From a virus: a stretch of 26,652 nt of DNA. How positions within the stretch are numbered: position 1 is the stretch's first letter; every line of letters starts with the position of its first letter. A model generated the notes under the pieces. It ran no database searches. It worked only from the letters and a program-made list of their open reading frames with translations, and was not told the DNA's origin. The translations under genes were made by a program, and so were the position numbers. The stretch is from positions 1 to 26,652 of the IMG/VR virus record IMGVR_UViG_3300025872_002603, one strand, 5' to 3'. This document shows positions 1 through 6,493 of the stretch, in pieces.

Positions 1-59
1 AGAGAGAAAAACCGCTTTGCTGTCTCAAAACTGATAGCTTTCGTATGGCGGGGTCTCAT
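1..59 (-). CDS. Start of a phage gene cut by the left edge
   Basis: Only the first 19 codons are inside the window, reading MRPRHTKAISFETAKRFFS. The ATG overlaps the TGA of the upstream gene in an ATGA, the junction used by most genes here, which is why I accept such a short piece. The product cannot be identified. It continues leftwards and might belong to the packaging genes missing from this window, but that is a guess. Confidence 0.5.
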   Translation of the reverse strand, partial: MRPRHTKAISFETAKRFFS

Positions 60-466
60 TCATGCGACTTTTGGTCATTTTCGGTCACATTTGCGACAGA
101 ATAGGACTTTTCGCAATTTGCTGCGCCTTTCTCAACTTTGGATTGTATCGATTCGGCAATCGTTGCAGTGCCTTTCCAGTCCCCCATTAAAACCCTCTTA
201 GCCTCGTCTGTATTGCCAAGCTCAATCAGCGCAATCGCCTTGGTAACGTCAGCGGCCAACTCATCATACTTCTCCGCCAGCCATGACGCGCTGCCGGTCT
301 TCATTGGCCTTCCTCGCTTCCCCGGCTGTGGCTCATCGCCTGCCAATACCGCTTCCCAACTTGCGCCCGATTCGACGCAGAGCTTAGCTCGAGCATAGTG
401 CTTCGCGCACACTCCACGGCTTGCTGACTTGTTCTCGCACCATTTGCACCTTTGTTCGTTCGTCAT
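56..466 (-). CDS. Small phage protein with an N-terminal Cys/His zinc-binding motif
   Basis: A 136-residue protein of unknown function. Near its start it has CKWC followed about 12 residues later by CAKHY, a likely zinc-binding knuckle. A stretch with GKRGRP and TGSASWLAEKYDEL follows, and the C-terminal half is predicted helical. I chose the ATG at 466 (MTNEQRCKWC) over an in-frame TTG at 484 because the ATG has an A-rich leader (AGAAAGAAAAGATTT) like other genes here. Its stop overlaps the next start as ATGA. Position at the end of the minus-strand genes might suggest a packaging or regulatory role, but nothing in the sequence proves it. Confidence 0.6.
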   Translation of the reverse strand: MTNEQRCKWCENKSASRGVCAKHYARAKLCVESGASWEAVLAGDEPQPGKRGRPMKTGSASWLAEKYDELAADVTKAIALIELGNTDEAKRVLMGDWKGTATIAESIQSKVEKGAANCEKSYSVANVTENDQKSHE

Positions 467-484
467 AAATCTTTTCTTTCTCAA

Positions 485-631
485 TTCCTCAATCCACGCA
501 AGACTTTTCTGGAAAAGGTTAAAGCGTTACGTTTCCTCGGCAATCCGAGTTTGTTGTGTATGGTTTGTTATTCCGCTACTCCGCCCTTGCCCGCGAATAA
601 AAACGCGATGGCGGGCTTTGTAGGGTGTTAA
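485..631 (-). other. Non-coding spacer with a GC-rich hairpin
   Basis: This 147-bp gap separates two minus-strand genes. It holds an inverted repeat, GCCCGC (589-594) with GCGGGC (611-616), and an inner alternative pairing CGCG (592-595) with CGCG (604-607). On the minus strand no U-run follows, so it is not a textbook intrinsic terminator. It could be a processing site or an attenuator in the 5' leader of the gene starting at 466. No ORF with coding character was seen. Confidence 0.35.
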
Positions 632-817
632 TTAGCGGTTGATGTAAAATGGCGTGATGTAAGAACACGGAATTGATTCCATGATGGATGCTGCATCGCG
701 GTATGAGGCTGCGACAGCAACAATCCCAGAGCCATTACACACAGCCCACGGTCCGCGCTTGATTTTAACACCCTTGGCCTTGATGTATCCGGATTGATTT
801 ACGAATGCGTATTTCAT
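632..817 (-). CDS. Small hypothetical phage protein
   Basis: A 61-residue protein beginning MKYAFVNQSGYIKAKGVK and containing KIKRGPWAVCNGSGIVAVAASYRDAA. It looks like a compact beta-rich fold; no family is recognised. The frame is open up to 973, but that extension runs antiparallel in register through the upstream gene (822-1064). The ATG at 817, four bases beyond the upstream stop, gives a tight operon junction, so I place the start there. Together with the upstream gene it forms the first pair transcribed leftwards out of the divergent control region. Confidence 0.6.
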   Translation of the reverse strand: MKYAFVNQSGYIKAKGVKIKRGPWAVCNGSGIVAVAASYRDAASIMESIPCSYITPFYINR

Positions 818-821
818 AGAA

Positions 822-1064
822 TTAAGCGGTTGCGAGTTCTCCAAAAAAAGCGTGTGCTTCGTATTCGTCGCTGGCCTCTTTAGCCTTCTTTTCTGCCAGC
901 CATGCCGGAAGCTCAACCGAATCATCGGTGAAAAAGCACTGGCTTTTTGGAAGCCAAACGCTGACTGAATCAATATTGCTGTCGGAAGAGCATTTTAGCT
1001 GCACAAATACTGCCTTATCGCTTTCTTTTTTTACTTTGATTACTGGAATTGTGACTGTGTTCAT
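822..1064 (-). CDS. Small phage protein of the DKAVFVQL / WLPKSQ type
   Basis: An 80-residue protein starting MNTVTIPV. It carries a pattern I have seen in many short phage proteins of unknown function: a lysine/threonine-rich first strand, then DKAVFVQL, a W(L/I)PKSQ motif, and a C-terminal PAWLAEKKA helix. No catalytic motif is visible. It is the first gene leftward from the divergent region 1065-1644. Its leader is CAAAACAGAAAAACAGAACA immediately before ATG, with no Shine-Dalgarno sequence. Being promoter-proximal, it may be an early gene, but its function is unknown. Confidence 0.7.
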   Translation of the reverse strand: MNTVTIPVIKVKKESDKAVFVQLKCSSDSNIDSVSVWLPKSQCFFTDDSVELPAWLAEKKAKEASDEYEAHAFFGELATA

Positions 1065-1128
1065 TGTTCTGTTTTTCTGTTTTGTTTTCGTCTCCGGTCC
1101 CGTCGTAGTCCCGTTTGACGTTCTCTGT

Positions 1129-1157
1129 TTTAAACTTTTCCGCTAAAATGTCCACAA
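1129..1157 (-). promoter_or_regulatory. Weak sigma-70-like promoter candidate for the leftward genes
   Basis: On the minus strand TTGTGG (1157-1152) is followed after 17 bases by TTTAAA (1134-1129), about 65 bases before the ATG at 1064. The spacing is right, but neither hexamer is strong and the region is A-rich, so this is tentative. Confidence 0.22.
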
Positions 1158-1258
1158 CTATTTTCAATTATTTTTGCTTTTGTTCTGGAATCAAGCATTG
1201 GTGCGGGCTTCCGAGCCATCGCTTTTTTCTTTTTCGCGGAATTTTTTCTTTTTTCTCA

Positions 1259-1284
1259 TTGTACAATGTACGGTAGGGGTACAA
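1259..1284. promoter_or_regulatory. Operator-like palindrome TTGTAC-N14-GTACAA
   Basis: TTGTAC at 1259-1264 and GTACAA at 1279-1284 form inverted half-sites, with a third TGTAC half-site at 1267-1271 between them. ATTGTACAAT at 1258-1267 is itself a perfect 10-bp palindrome. Clustered inverted half-sites in a divergent intergenic region are typical repressor binding sites. The cognate protein is not known; the HTH and ribbon-helix-helix proteins in this window are candidates only. Confidence 0.4.
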
Positions 1285-1350
1285 AAGCAGAATTGTAATC
1301 GGTTTTAGAGTTAGTCGGATCGTTGTCTTACTTACTCGGTTATCGTAGGG

Positions 1351-1436
1351 CGTCGCTTGCGCTCCTTATATATTATATTTCTCAGTTGATGAATAAAAAG
1401 AGAAAGAAAAAATATATATGAGGAGCGATAGCGACG
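1351..1436. repeat. Long imperfect inverted repeat with an AT-rich core
   Basis: The left arm (1351-1374) and right arm (1411-1436) are imperfect inverted copies. Read outward from the core, both contain GGAGCG-NN-AGCGACG (copies at 1365-1351 on minus and 1422-1436 on plus, 13 of 15 bases identical). Inside these lie TATATATT-type sequence and a 36-base loop very rich in A and T. GC-rich inverted boxes flanking an easily melted core fit an origin of replication or a large cruciform/RNA hairpin. A degenerate third box may lie near 1472-1486. Confidence 0.5.
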
Positions 1437-1680
1437 ATAAGAACGGTGGAAAGATAGACCGATGAGCCTCCGCACCCTGCGCTCCACCCCCTGATTGTAA
1501 CGAAACAAAAAATTTTCGTCAAGCTGCAAAAACGGAAAAAGTAAAAAAAGTTGATTCCGGGCCATTCGTTGCAATTTGCGCCACCCTCAAATCAAGCATC
1601 CATGCGCCTTTCCAGACTATTTAGAAAAAAGATGAAAAAAGGCTTTGACGAATGAGCGGAGTTCTGGCTTACTCGGGATT

Positions 1681-1875
1681 GTGAACACGAAAACAGAACA
1701 GAAATTCAAGCAAGCAATCGTAGTAACAAAACACGGACTTGTGGTCGATGGATTTGAAGTCCAGACTCGCAACCGATGGGAAGCAAAAGTAGAAGCATCT
1801 CGGTTATCCGCAGAGCGCGGCATTCCGTGGTATTCGCTCAAGTCTAACGGCAAGTTGGTTGCCGCTACTAAGTAA
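1681..1875 (+). CDS. Small hypothetical protein, first plus-strand gene
   Basis: A 64-residue protein (MNTKTEQKFKQAIVVTK…) with a short beta-hairpin-like segment, GLVVDGFEVQTR, and then a helical region KVEASRLSAERG. No family is recognised. The frame is open upstream to a TTG at 1645. I prefer the GTG at 1681 because the resulting start (MNT-K-T-E-Q) resembles other genes here, such as MNTVT, MNTEQ and MNTETYEQ. The TTG cannot be excluded: an AAAAAAGG lies just before it. It heads the short rightward operon that ends with the SSB-like gene. Confidence 0.5.
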   Translation: MNTKTEQKFKQAIVVTKHGLVVDGFEVQTRNRWEAKVEASRLSAERGIPWYSLKSNGKLVAATK

Positions 1876-1878
1876 GCC

Positions 1879-2058
1879 ATGCCCGGATTTTACGCCAAAG
1901 AATACGCCAGAAACCGCTGGCATGTAATTGCGCCGAGTGGATTGCCTGTCCACGATGATGCGCGGAACGGAGATGACAAGCCGCTCGTCTTTACCGACGA
2001 GGATGCTGCGCTAGACTTTGTTGAAAGGTGCAATCAGAACGAGGAGGATGAGCCATGA
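1879..2058 (+). CDS. Small hypothetical protein (59 aa)
   Basis: This 59-residue frame begins MPGFYAKEYARNRWHVIAPSG just 3 bases after the preceding stop and ends with TGA inside an ATGA shared with the next gene. It has an aromatic N-terminal half and an acidic C-terminus (NQNEEDEP). The opening YAKEYARNRWHVIAPSGLPV resembles a small beta-sheet protein. Tight spacing on both sides is the main argument that it is real. Function unknown. Confidence 0.6.
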   Translation: MPGFYAKEYARNRWHVIAPSGLPVHDDARNGDDKPLVFTDEDAALDFVERCNQNEEDEP

Positions 2059-2249
2059 CCGAGAAGGAAAAACTAGACCGTGCGGCTTGCGACTCAGCTT
2101 GGCACATAGTCTGGCTCGTCGAGAACGGCCACTTAAACGACCGCACAAGCCTCAAGGTCGCGTTTGATTATCTTTCCGCATACGCCGACCGCTACGAAGA
2201 CGAGAATTGCAGATTCCGCGCTCAAAAACTCAAAAATCAAACCAACTAA
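2055..2249 (+). CDS. Small helical hypothetical protein
   Basis: A 64-residue, mostly charged protein: MTEKEKLDRAACDSAWHIVW…, ending RAQKLKNQTN. It is predicted all-helical, with no transmembrane segment or catalytic motif. Its ATG overlaps the TGA of the previous gene (ATGA), so translation is probably coupled. It precedes the SSB-like gene by 6 bases, which suggests a shared early role in DNA metabolism, but only by position. Confidence 0.6.
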   Translation: MTEKEKLDRAACDSAWHIVWLVENGHLNDRTSLKVAFDYLSAYADRYEDENCRFRAQKLKNQTN

Positions 2250-2255
2250 AAACCA

Positions 2256-2552
2256 ATGCAAAAGCTGAAAATCAATGTCAATCTAATCGACAAAACGCAC
2301 CTTTTTAAAGGCGCAAAAGGAACCTACCTAGACGTAACGCTAATGGAGAACAAAGGCGGAACAGACGAATACGGCAACGATGGGTTCATTGTTCAAGATA
2401 TCGGTAAAGAAGCCCGAGAAGCAGGCGGGAAAGGGCCGATCATCGGCAACTGGCGTCATCTTCAAAAGCGGACTACCGAGAAGCCTGAGCCGGTCGCTAA
2501 AAAGGCTGTGCCGAAGAATGATGACGTTGCGCCGGATGATATTCCATTCTGA
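2256..2552 (+). CDS. Short SSB-like protein with DDIPF C-terminal tip
   Basis: A 98-residue protein. The first 65 residues form a beta-rich domain (KINVNLIDKTHLFKGAKG…TYLDVTLMEN…YGNDGFIVQDI…GPIIGNW). A Pro/Lys/Ala linker follows, then the tip DDVAPDDIPF. Bacterial SSB ends in an acidic DDDIPF tip that recruits replication and repair proteins, so the last residues are strong evidence for a role with single-stranded DNA or for tapping host SSB partners. The body is about 40 residues shorter than an E. coli SSB OB-fold, so I call it SSB-like rather than Ssb. It is the last gene before the terminator at 2571-2608. Confidence 0.6.
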   Translation: MQKLKINVNLIDKTHLFKGAKGTYLDVTLMENKGGTDEYGNDGFIVQDIGKEAREAGGKGPIIGNWRHLQKRTTEKPEPVAKKAVPKNDDVAPDDIPF

Positions 2553-2570
2553 GCCAATCACAACTCCACG

Positions 2571-2608
2571 AAAAACCCCGCTCTTTAATCGGAGCGGGGT
2601 TTTGTTTT
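2571..2608 (+). terminator. Rho-independent terminator between convergent genes
   Basis: CCCCGCTC (2576-2583) pairs with GAGCGGGG (2592-2599) around an 8-base loop. The stem is extended by AAAA/TTTT, and TTTTGTTTT follows on the plus strand. The A-run on the left means it can also work for minus-strand transcripts arriving from 2607. It sits exactly between the convergent SSB-like gene and the Cys-rich gene at 2607. Confidence 0.85.
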
Positions 2609-2882
2609 ATTCGTCAGACTGCTTCTTGCACTTCCGACACCGGAAAAAGCAAGTGCCATCCGGTGCGTAGCCGTAGAAAACGAACTGATGCTCGCATTCG
2701 TATGGTTCTGGTTCAATTAAGTATTCGCACTCGAAAGCAATTATTGCTGGCGGTTCCATCATCACAACTCTTTTCGGCCTCGGTGCGGTGCGTCTAAGGC
2801 AAGTCTCGCATCCTTCTCGCCAGTATTGCACTCCGTCTTCAATGCTTCCAACTCCATTGCAGCGGGCTGTGTCGGATGTCAT
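2607..2882 (-). CDS. Cys-rich small phage protein, two probable zinc sites
   Basis: A 91-residue protein with two clusters. The first is RCNGVG…GCETCLRR near the N-terminus. The second, CEHQFVFYGYAPDGTCFFRCRKC near the C-terminus, looks like a treble-clef or zinc-ribbon site (CxH, CxxxRCRKC). Such proteins are common in phage early regions, usually with no known function. It is the last gene of the long minus-strand operon, overlaps the RuvC-like gene by ATGA, and stops right at the bidirectional terminator. Confidence 0.7.
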   Translation of the reverse strand: MTSDTARCNGVGSIEDGVQYWREGCETCLRRTAPRPKRVVMMEPPAIIAFECEYLIEPEPYECEHQFVFYGYAPDGTCFFRCRKCKKQSDE

Positions 2883-3379
2883 AGCTTTTTAATCCTCGCA
2901 TATTCCGCTAAAAGTGCCGCGTCAACAATATTGTGATTGGGAACCTTGCTGCGTTCTGTCGCCAGAAAAGTCTCATCCGGCCAGAGTCGTTTTGCAAGCT
3001 CCAAAGCGCGTGGCTTTGTGTCTCCCGAGTTGCATCCCGGCATCATTTCGCGTTGCCATTTCTGCGGCGTGATTCTATGCCAGCGAATGCCGGCGAGCGT
3101 TAGCACGGTTCTAAGCGCGTGGAAGCTCCCTGCCATGCTTGTAGCTGCTTTGGCCGATTTGCTGCCTCCCGGTTCTTCTAAAATTGCACAATGGACGTTA
3201 TGAAAGCCTGCGGACACGTTCTTAATCCATCGCTCAACTTCTATCACGTCAATTTCATTCCCCTTCCGAGCCTTTTGAACCGGCATCAAGATTGCTTCGA
3301 TGAATGCGCCGTTGTGTGATGAGATTGCGGCTAGTGCGCCGCTGACGCCATTATCGCACCCAATGATGACGTTACTCAT
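2879..3379 (-). CDS. RuvC-like Holliday junction resolvase
   Basis: This 166-residue protein has the RNase H-like fold of phage RuvC relatives. It begins with the first strand IIGCDNGVSGALA (Asp9), then CAILEEPGG (Glu68/69), then PQKWQREMMPG, and ends with NHNIVDAALLAEYA (Asp153, with His149 four residues earlier). These acidic residues match the metal-binding positions of the family. The enzyme would cut four-way junctions made by recombination or replication, clearing branched DNA before packaging. It is shorter than cellular RuvC at the C-terminus, as usual for phages. It is ATGA-coupled on both sides. Confidence 0.82.
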   Translation of the reverse strand: MSNVIIGCDNGVSGALAAISSHNGAFIEAILMPVQKARKGNEIDVIEVERWIKNVSAGFHNVHCAILEEPGGSKSAKAATSMAGSFHALRTVLTLAGIRWHRITPQKWQREMMPGCNSGDTKPRALELAKRLWPDETFLATERSKVPNHNIVDAALLAEYARIKKL

Positions 3380-3891
3380 TCGGCTCCTTTTATGGCTGCA
3401 AGCTCTGCCTTCAGTCGCTCAAGCTCTGCGTTCAACTCCCTGCAAACGCTGCTGAGTCGCCAGTTAGTCGCCTTCAGCAGTGCTTCGAAGTCGTCGAGAT
3501 ACCACTCCGCCGCCATTTTCGCCCAAGTCACGAGTGCGCGGGTGTGTTGCCTATCCTCGCTGTCGGACATCACCCCGCCAAGAAGGTGGCAGCGGTCGTC
3601 GCGGCCCTCCACGAGATTGAGGATGAACAGCGTGCGGTCGGGATGTCCACGAAGCCGCCCCAGCCACCGCCGCGACTCTGCTTCGAAAGTCCACTCAAGG
3701 CGACTAACCACGCGCTGCAGCGAACGCGCCTCCTGTTCGTCCGGCGCTTTAGCCGATTCATCCGCAGCCTCCCGCCTACCGCACTGGGTGCATTCGTAGG
3801 CGAGCACCATATTGCACGCGGCATATCCATCGCCGCATTCACACGGCCCGCCAAGGACCGCAGGCTGCTTTGGTTTCCGTTCGTTCGTCAT
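3376..3891 (-). CDS. Hypothetical protein: N-terminal zinc ribbon, C-terminal coiled coil
   Basis: A 171-residue protein. The N-terminus has CECGDGYAACN…YECTQCGRRE, a four-Cys ribbon. The middle contains WYLDDFEALLKATNWRL. The C-terminus, RELNAELERLKAELAAIKG, is a clear heptad coiled coil, probably for dimerisation. No enzyme motif is visible. The coding DNA is noticeably GC-rich compared with neighbouring genes and leaves long open frames on the opposite strand; those are shadows. It is ATGA-coupled to both neighbours. Confidence 0.65.
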   Translation of the reverse strand: MTNERKPKQPAVLGGPCECGDGYAACNMVLAYECTQCGRREAADESAKAPDEQEARSLQRVVSRLEWTFEAESRRWLGRLRGHPDRTLFILNLVEGRDDRCHLLGGVMSDSEDRQHTRALVTWAKMAAEWYLDDFEALLKATNWRLSSVCRELNAELERLKAELAAIKGAE

Positions 3892-4271
3892 ATTGTCTCC
3901 CGCGTCGCTGAGCTTGGGTCGTTATCACGTTCTGCTTTCAGCCGCTCGAGCTCTGCGCGGAGTTCGTCGCGCTCGGTAATAAGCGCAAACCAATAAATTT
4001 TGTTGACGCGGCAGTAATCTCCGTCAGCGGAAGCAGACTCAAGTTCACAAATAATGGCACGCATTCTGTCTTCGGTGCTGTTTGCAATATCCGTTCTTTC
4101 TTCGAGAATAATCTTCAACATATCGCGCTCGCGTTCAAGTTTGCGGGCGAAGTCGGCGGAAACGCAATCGCCTTGTTGGCATGATTGTTTTTCTGCTGTT
4201 GTGCTCCCGCCCATTTCAAAGCGTTGAATGCACTCGTATGCGTTATTGTCCGTCTCCGGTGTATCGATCAT
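3888..4271 (-). CDS. Hypothetical coiled-coil protein with DTPETD…FARKLERERD motif
   Basis: A 127-residue protein that opens MIDTPETDN and continues to VSADFARKLERERDMLK, a combination found in many short phage proteins of unknown function. The rest is charged helix, ending ERDELRAELERLKAERD, so it is probably a coiled-coil dimer. The gene at 10753 has the same pair of motifs (DTPRTDAA…FAQKLEREI), so the phage has two copies of the module. ATGA junctions lie on both sides. Confidence 0.65.
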   Translation of the reverse strand: MIDTPETDNNAYECIQRFEMGGSTTAEKQSCQQGDCVSADFARKLERERDMLKIILEERTDIANSTEDRMRAIICELESASADGDYCRVNKIYWFALITERDELRAELERLKAERDNDPSSATRETI

Positions 4272-4459
4272 AATCCTTTCCTTTCCAGTTCAATTTCAAT
4301 CGCCTGCTGCGCCATGCGAAAGGCAAATGCCGTGTCGATTCCGAAGAATGCGGCAACCTCGCGCCACTTCAGCCCTTCGCGCTTTTTGGCGAGGACTGCA
4401 AACCATCGCTTCTCCGCTTTTTTGCGCTTCCGTTTGTAGTATGCTTCGTGACTTGTCAT
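4268..4459 (-). CDS. Small HTH-like protein, paralogue of its upstream neighbour
   Basis: A 63-residue basic protein: MTSHEAYYKRKRKKAEKRWFAVLAKKREGLK… A helix-turn-helix-like segment, GLKWREVAAFFGIDTAFAFRMAQQA, suggests DNA binding. The segment RWFAVLA…GLKWRE(V/I)A…RMA…GL also occurs in the protein encoded immediately upstream (4456-4932), so the two arose by tandem duplication. The frame extends upstream to 4519, but the ATG at 4459 forms the usual ATGA with the upstream stop, so I start there. Confidence 0.65.
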   Translation of the reverse strand: MTSHEAYYKRKRKKAEKRWFAVLAKKREGLKWREVAAFFGIDTAFAFRMAQQAIEIELERKGL

Positions 4460-4932
4460 AGGGTGATTTGGCGAGCGTAACGTGTGTCGATTACTACCCA
4501 GTCCGCAAACTTGCTGCACAATGACGGCTTGTCATGGCTGCGCGTGTCGCCAACTGCTAGGGCTGTCCGGCACTTAGCGCGTAGCTCTTTTAGTTCCTTT
4601 CCGCGTTCTGAATCAATCGGGAATTGTTCACATCCGCACTCGCATTCCATCCGGCTTTTCCCGTCCCAATATACTTTATCAAGGCAGTAGAACCGCTTAT
4701 TTTCGCAAATAACAAAGGTCCGAGTTTTTAGCGGATTGATAGCAGGCAATCCGTTTTCCTGCCGCTCGATGTTCTCAGCCTTTTTCGCCATGCGTGGAAG
4801 GGAATCTGAGTTGCATTGAAAATGCACCGCGATTTCTCGCCATTTAAGTCCTTGTCGCCGCATTGCTAAGACGGCAAACCATCGTTCAATCTCTTGTTCT
4901 CGTTTTGTTTTTTGTTCTGTTGTGCTGTTCAT
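4456..4932 (-). CDS. HTH-like protein with C-terminal Cys-rich domain
   Basis: A 158-residue protein. Residues 1-55 carry the HTH-like module shared with the next gene (RWFAVLAMRRQGLKWREIAVHF). The remainder holds FVICENKRFYCLDKVYWDGK and MECECGCEQF, a plausible zinc-binding domain, and then a short region rich in charged residues. The combination suggests a DNA-binding protein, perhaps a regulator of early genes, but no characterised homologue is recognised. It begins in an ATGA with the dnaB stop. The start MNSTTEQKTKREQE is preceded by no Shine-Dalgarno sequence. Confidence 0.65.
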   Translation of the reverse strand: MNSTTEQKTKREQEIERWFAVLAMRRQGLKWREIAVHFQCNSDSLPRMAKKAENIERQENGLPAINPLKTRTFVICENKRFYCLDKVYWDGKSRMECECGCEQFPIDSERGKELKELRAKCRTALAVGDTRSHDKPSLCSKFADWVVIDTRYARQITL

Positions 4933-6302
4933 AAGTTCTCAAATCGTGCGTATTCTTTAACGTAACGCAGTTCCACGGTTTCCTGTGCAGGTCCGTTGCG
5001 TTGCTTGGCAATATCAATGTCGGCTTTTCCGGCAAGGTTCGTTCGCTCCGGGTCATCCGGATCGCAATCCATTTCTGGTCGAATGATAAAAGCAACATTG
5101 TCCGCATCCTGTTCGATGCTCCCCGATTCTCGCAGGTCACTCATGCGCGGGCGACGTTTTTCTTTCACCGACGCGCGATTTATTTGTGCCAGCGTCACAA
5201 CCGGTATGCGTAGCTCTTTCGACATTAGCTTAAGGCCGCGTGAAACCTCAGCAACCTCTTGCTCCCGATTCCCTGCTTTCTTGCCGTCGCTCGTCATCAA
5301 CTGAAGGTAATCCCCAATAAAGACAACCTGCTCGTGTCCGTTCTTTCGCAGTTCTCTTACCTTTGCGCGAGTCTTAGACCGAATCTTTTGGATGCTGCCT
5401 CCTGTCTCTCCGGTGTCAATAATGGTCACAAGCGAAGTCGCGAGTTGTTGCGCTGCCGCTGTCAGTGCTGGCCAATCTCGTTCCGTCATATGCCCGTCTC
5501 TGACTCGCTGCTGATTAAGTCGGGCGAGCGAATAGACAAGCCGTGCCATTAGCTGCTTCGGACTCATTTCCAATGATACAAAGATTACAGGAATCCCGAG
5601 GCGAAGAATAACGTGTTCTGTTATGGCAAGGGCAAAGGCTGTTTTCCCGACGCTAGGGCGAGCGGCAAACACGGTCATTTCCTCCGGATGTAGTCCGTTT
5701 GTCAGTTGGTCATAGCCGTGAAATCCGGTTTCGATTCCAGTTATGCGCCCTTTGTTTTCATACAAGGTTTTCACGTCCTGAATGACTTCCGTTACAAGCT
5801 GCTTATTGCTTTGCTCCGCACGTCCCGCCTTGCCTTCCGATAGCGTCAATACTTTTGACTCAAACTCTGACGCTAGCTCATCCGGCTGATGCTGCTCATC
5901 GTAAGCACGCGATGCAAACTCGGTGCCGAGTGCGATGATTTTCCTAAGTCTCAACTTCGCGCCTGCTACGTCGATGTAGTATTGCAAGTTGCTTGCGGTA
6001 GGCACAAATGTCCATAGCTCGCTAATGTATCCCGCGCCGCCTACGCCGTCCAGCTTGTTCCGGTCCCGCAAATATGTTGTCAGGCTGATAAACGTCAGTT
6101 GCGAGTTCGGAACGTCGAGAAGCTCGCGGATAGCTCGCCAGATTTCAGCATTTGCCGGGATGTGAAACCACTCGCTATCAACTCCGGCATCGTCACAAAT
6201 CGCAATGCACTCGTAAGGAGCAAGAATGATGCTCGCAAGAATGCCTTTTTCGGCGTCTTGGTTCTGCGGGAGTAGTCGGTGAATGTCGGGTAGGTATGTC
6301 AT
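4929..6302 (-). CDS. dnaB: Replicative DNA helicase, DnaB family
   Basis: A 457-residue DnaB-type hexameric helicase that unwinds the phage fork. The N-terminal domain (about 1-110) opens PQNQDAEKGILASIIL, typical for the family. The RecA-like domain has Walker A ARPSVGKT (214-221), SLEMS (243-247, catalytic Glu), Walker B VVFIGDYLQLM (Asp331), LAQINR, the RESGSIEQDAD motif and KQRNGP (arginine-finger region). The frame is open to 6404, but MTYLPDIHRL at 6302 forms an ATGA with the upstream stop, and the added residues have no family similarity. No DnaG primase or clear loader was seen; the upstream 189-residue protein could be a partner. Confidence 0.93.
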   Translation of the reverse strand: MTYLPDIHRLLPQNQDAEKGILASIILAPYECIAICDDAGVDSEWFHIPANAEIWRAIRELLDVPNSQLTFISLTTYLRDRNKLDGVGGAGYISELWTFVPTASNLQYYIDVAGAKLRLRKIIALGTEFASRAYDEQHQPDELASEFESKVLTLSEGKAGRAEQSNKQLVTEVIQDVKTLYENKGRITGIETGFHGYDQLTNGLHPEEMTVFAARPSVGKTAFALAITEHVILRLGIPVIFVSLEMSPKQLMARLVYSLARLNQQRVRDGHMTERDWPALTAAAQQLATSLVTIIDTGETGGSIQKIRSKTRAKVRELRKNGHEQVVFIGDYLQLMTSDGKKAGNREQEVAEVSRGLKLMSKELRIPVVTLAQINRASVKEKRRPRMSDLRESGSIEQDADNVAFIIRPEMDCDPDDPERTNLAGKADIDIAKQRNGPAQETVELRYVKEYARFENL

Positions 6303-6493
6303 TTGTCCCAGAAGCTGAACCCATTTTCGTCCTGTAGATAAGTGATTTGCTCGTCTCCCGTGATGTCCTCTGTAATTAGCTGAAGCCTCGCACCGCATTC
6401 GCACACGATGAACTTCATCCGCATACGATTTGTTTCGTGCTCAATTCCGCAACGTGGGCATTCCCTCGGTTCGATTAGGTTTTTCTTGTTCAT
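6299..6493 (-). CDS. Small zinc-ribbon protein
   Basis: A 64-residue protein: MNKKNLIEPRECPRCGIEHE…, with CPRC paired to CECG 22 residues later, a classic four-Cys ribbon, and an acidic tail ending GFSFWDK. The frame runs back to 6595. That extension is best explained as the shadow of a different gene in another frame (6441-6605), so I start at the ATG at 6493, which has an A-rich leader (GAGAAACAAAATTGAAC). It therefore overlaps the upstream gene by 53 bases. It is ATGA-coupled to dnaB and might assist it, but that is only positional. Confidence 0.6.
   Translation of the reverse strand: MNKKNLIEPRECPRCGIEHETNRMRMKFIVCECGARLQLITEDITGDEQITYLQDENGFSFWDK

Larger units (their letters stand above)
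1065..1644. other. Divergent non-coding control region, possible replication origin
   Basis: This is the only stretch over 500 bp without a gene. It lies between the leftward gene starting at 1064 and the rightward genes beginning near 1681. It holds a weak leftward promoter candidate, a long polypyrimidine run on the plus strand (about 1221-1256), an operator-like TTGTAC palindrome, a 24-26-nt-arm inverted repeat around an AT-rich core (1351-1436), a looser GGTGGA/TCCACC pairing further right, and an A-tract motif at 1533-1560 that recurs near 14616. The one reading frame crossing it on the minus strand (1332-1574) is low-complexity and runs through these repeats, so I do not call it a gene. 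Confidence 0.6.

Noticed and set aside
1191-1259. 22-codon frame MRKKKKFREKEKSDGSEARTNA on the minus strand
   Set aside because: It is an A-rich low-complexity stretch overlapping the operator-like palindrome. No evidence of translation.
1332-1574. 80-codon minus-strand frame across the inverted repeat
   Set aside because: Low-complexity composition and overlap with the repeat structure suggest non-coding DNA.
3544-3996. 150-codon plus-strand frame opposite the zinc-ribbon/coiled-coil gene
   Set aside because: A GC-rich antisense shadow of genes on the minus strand. No leader or coupled neighbours.
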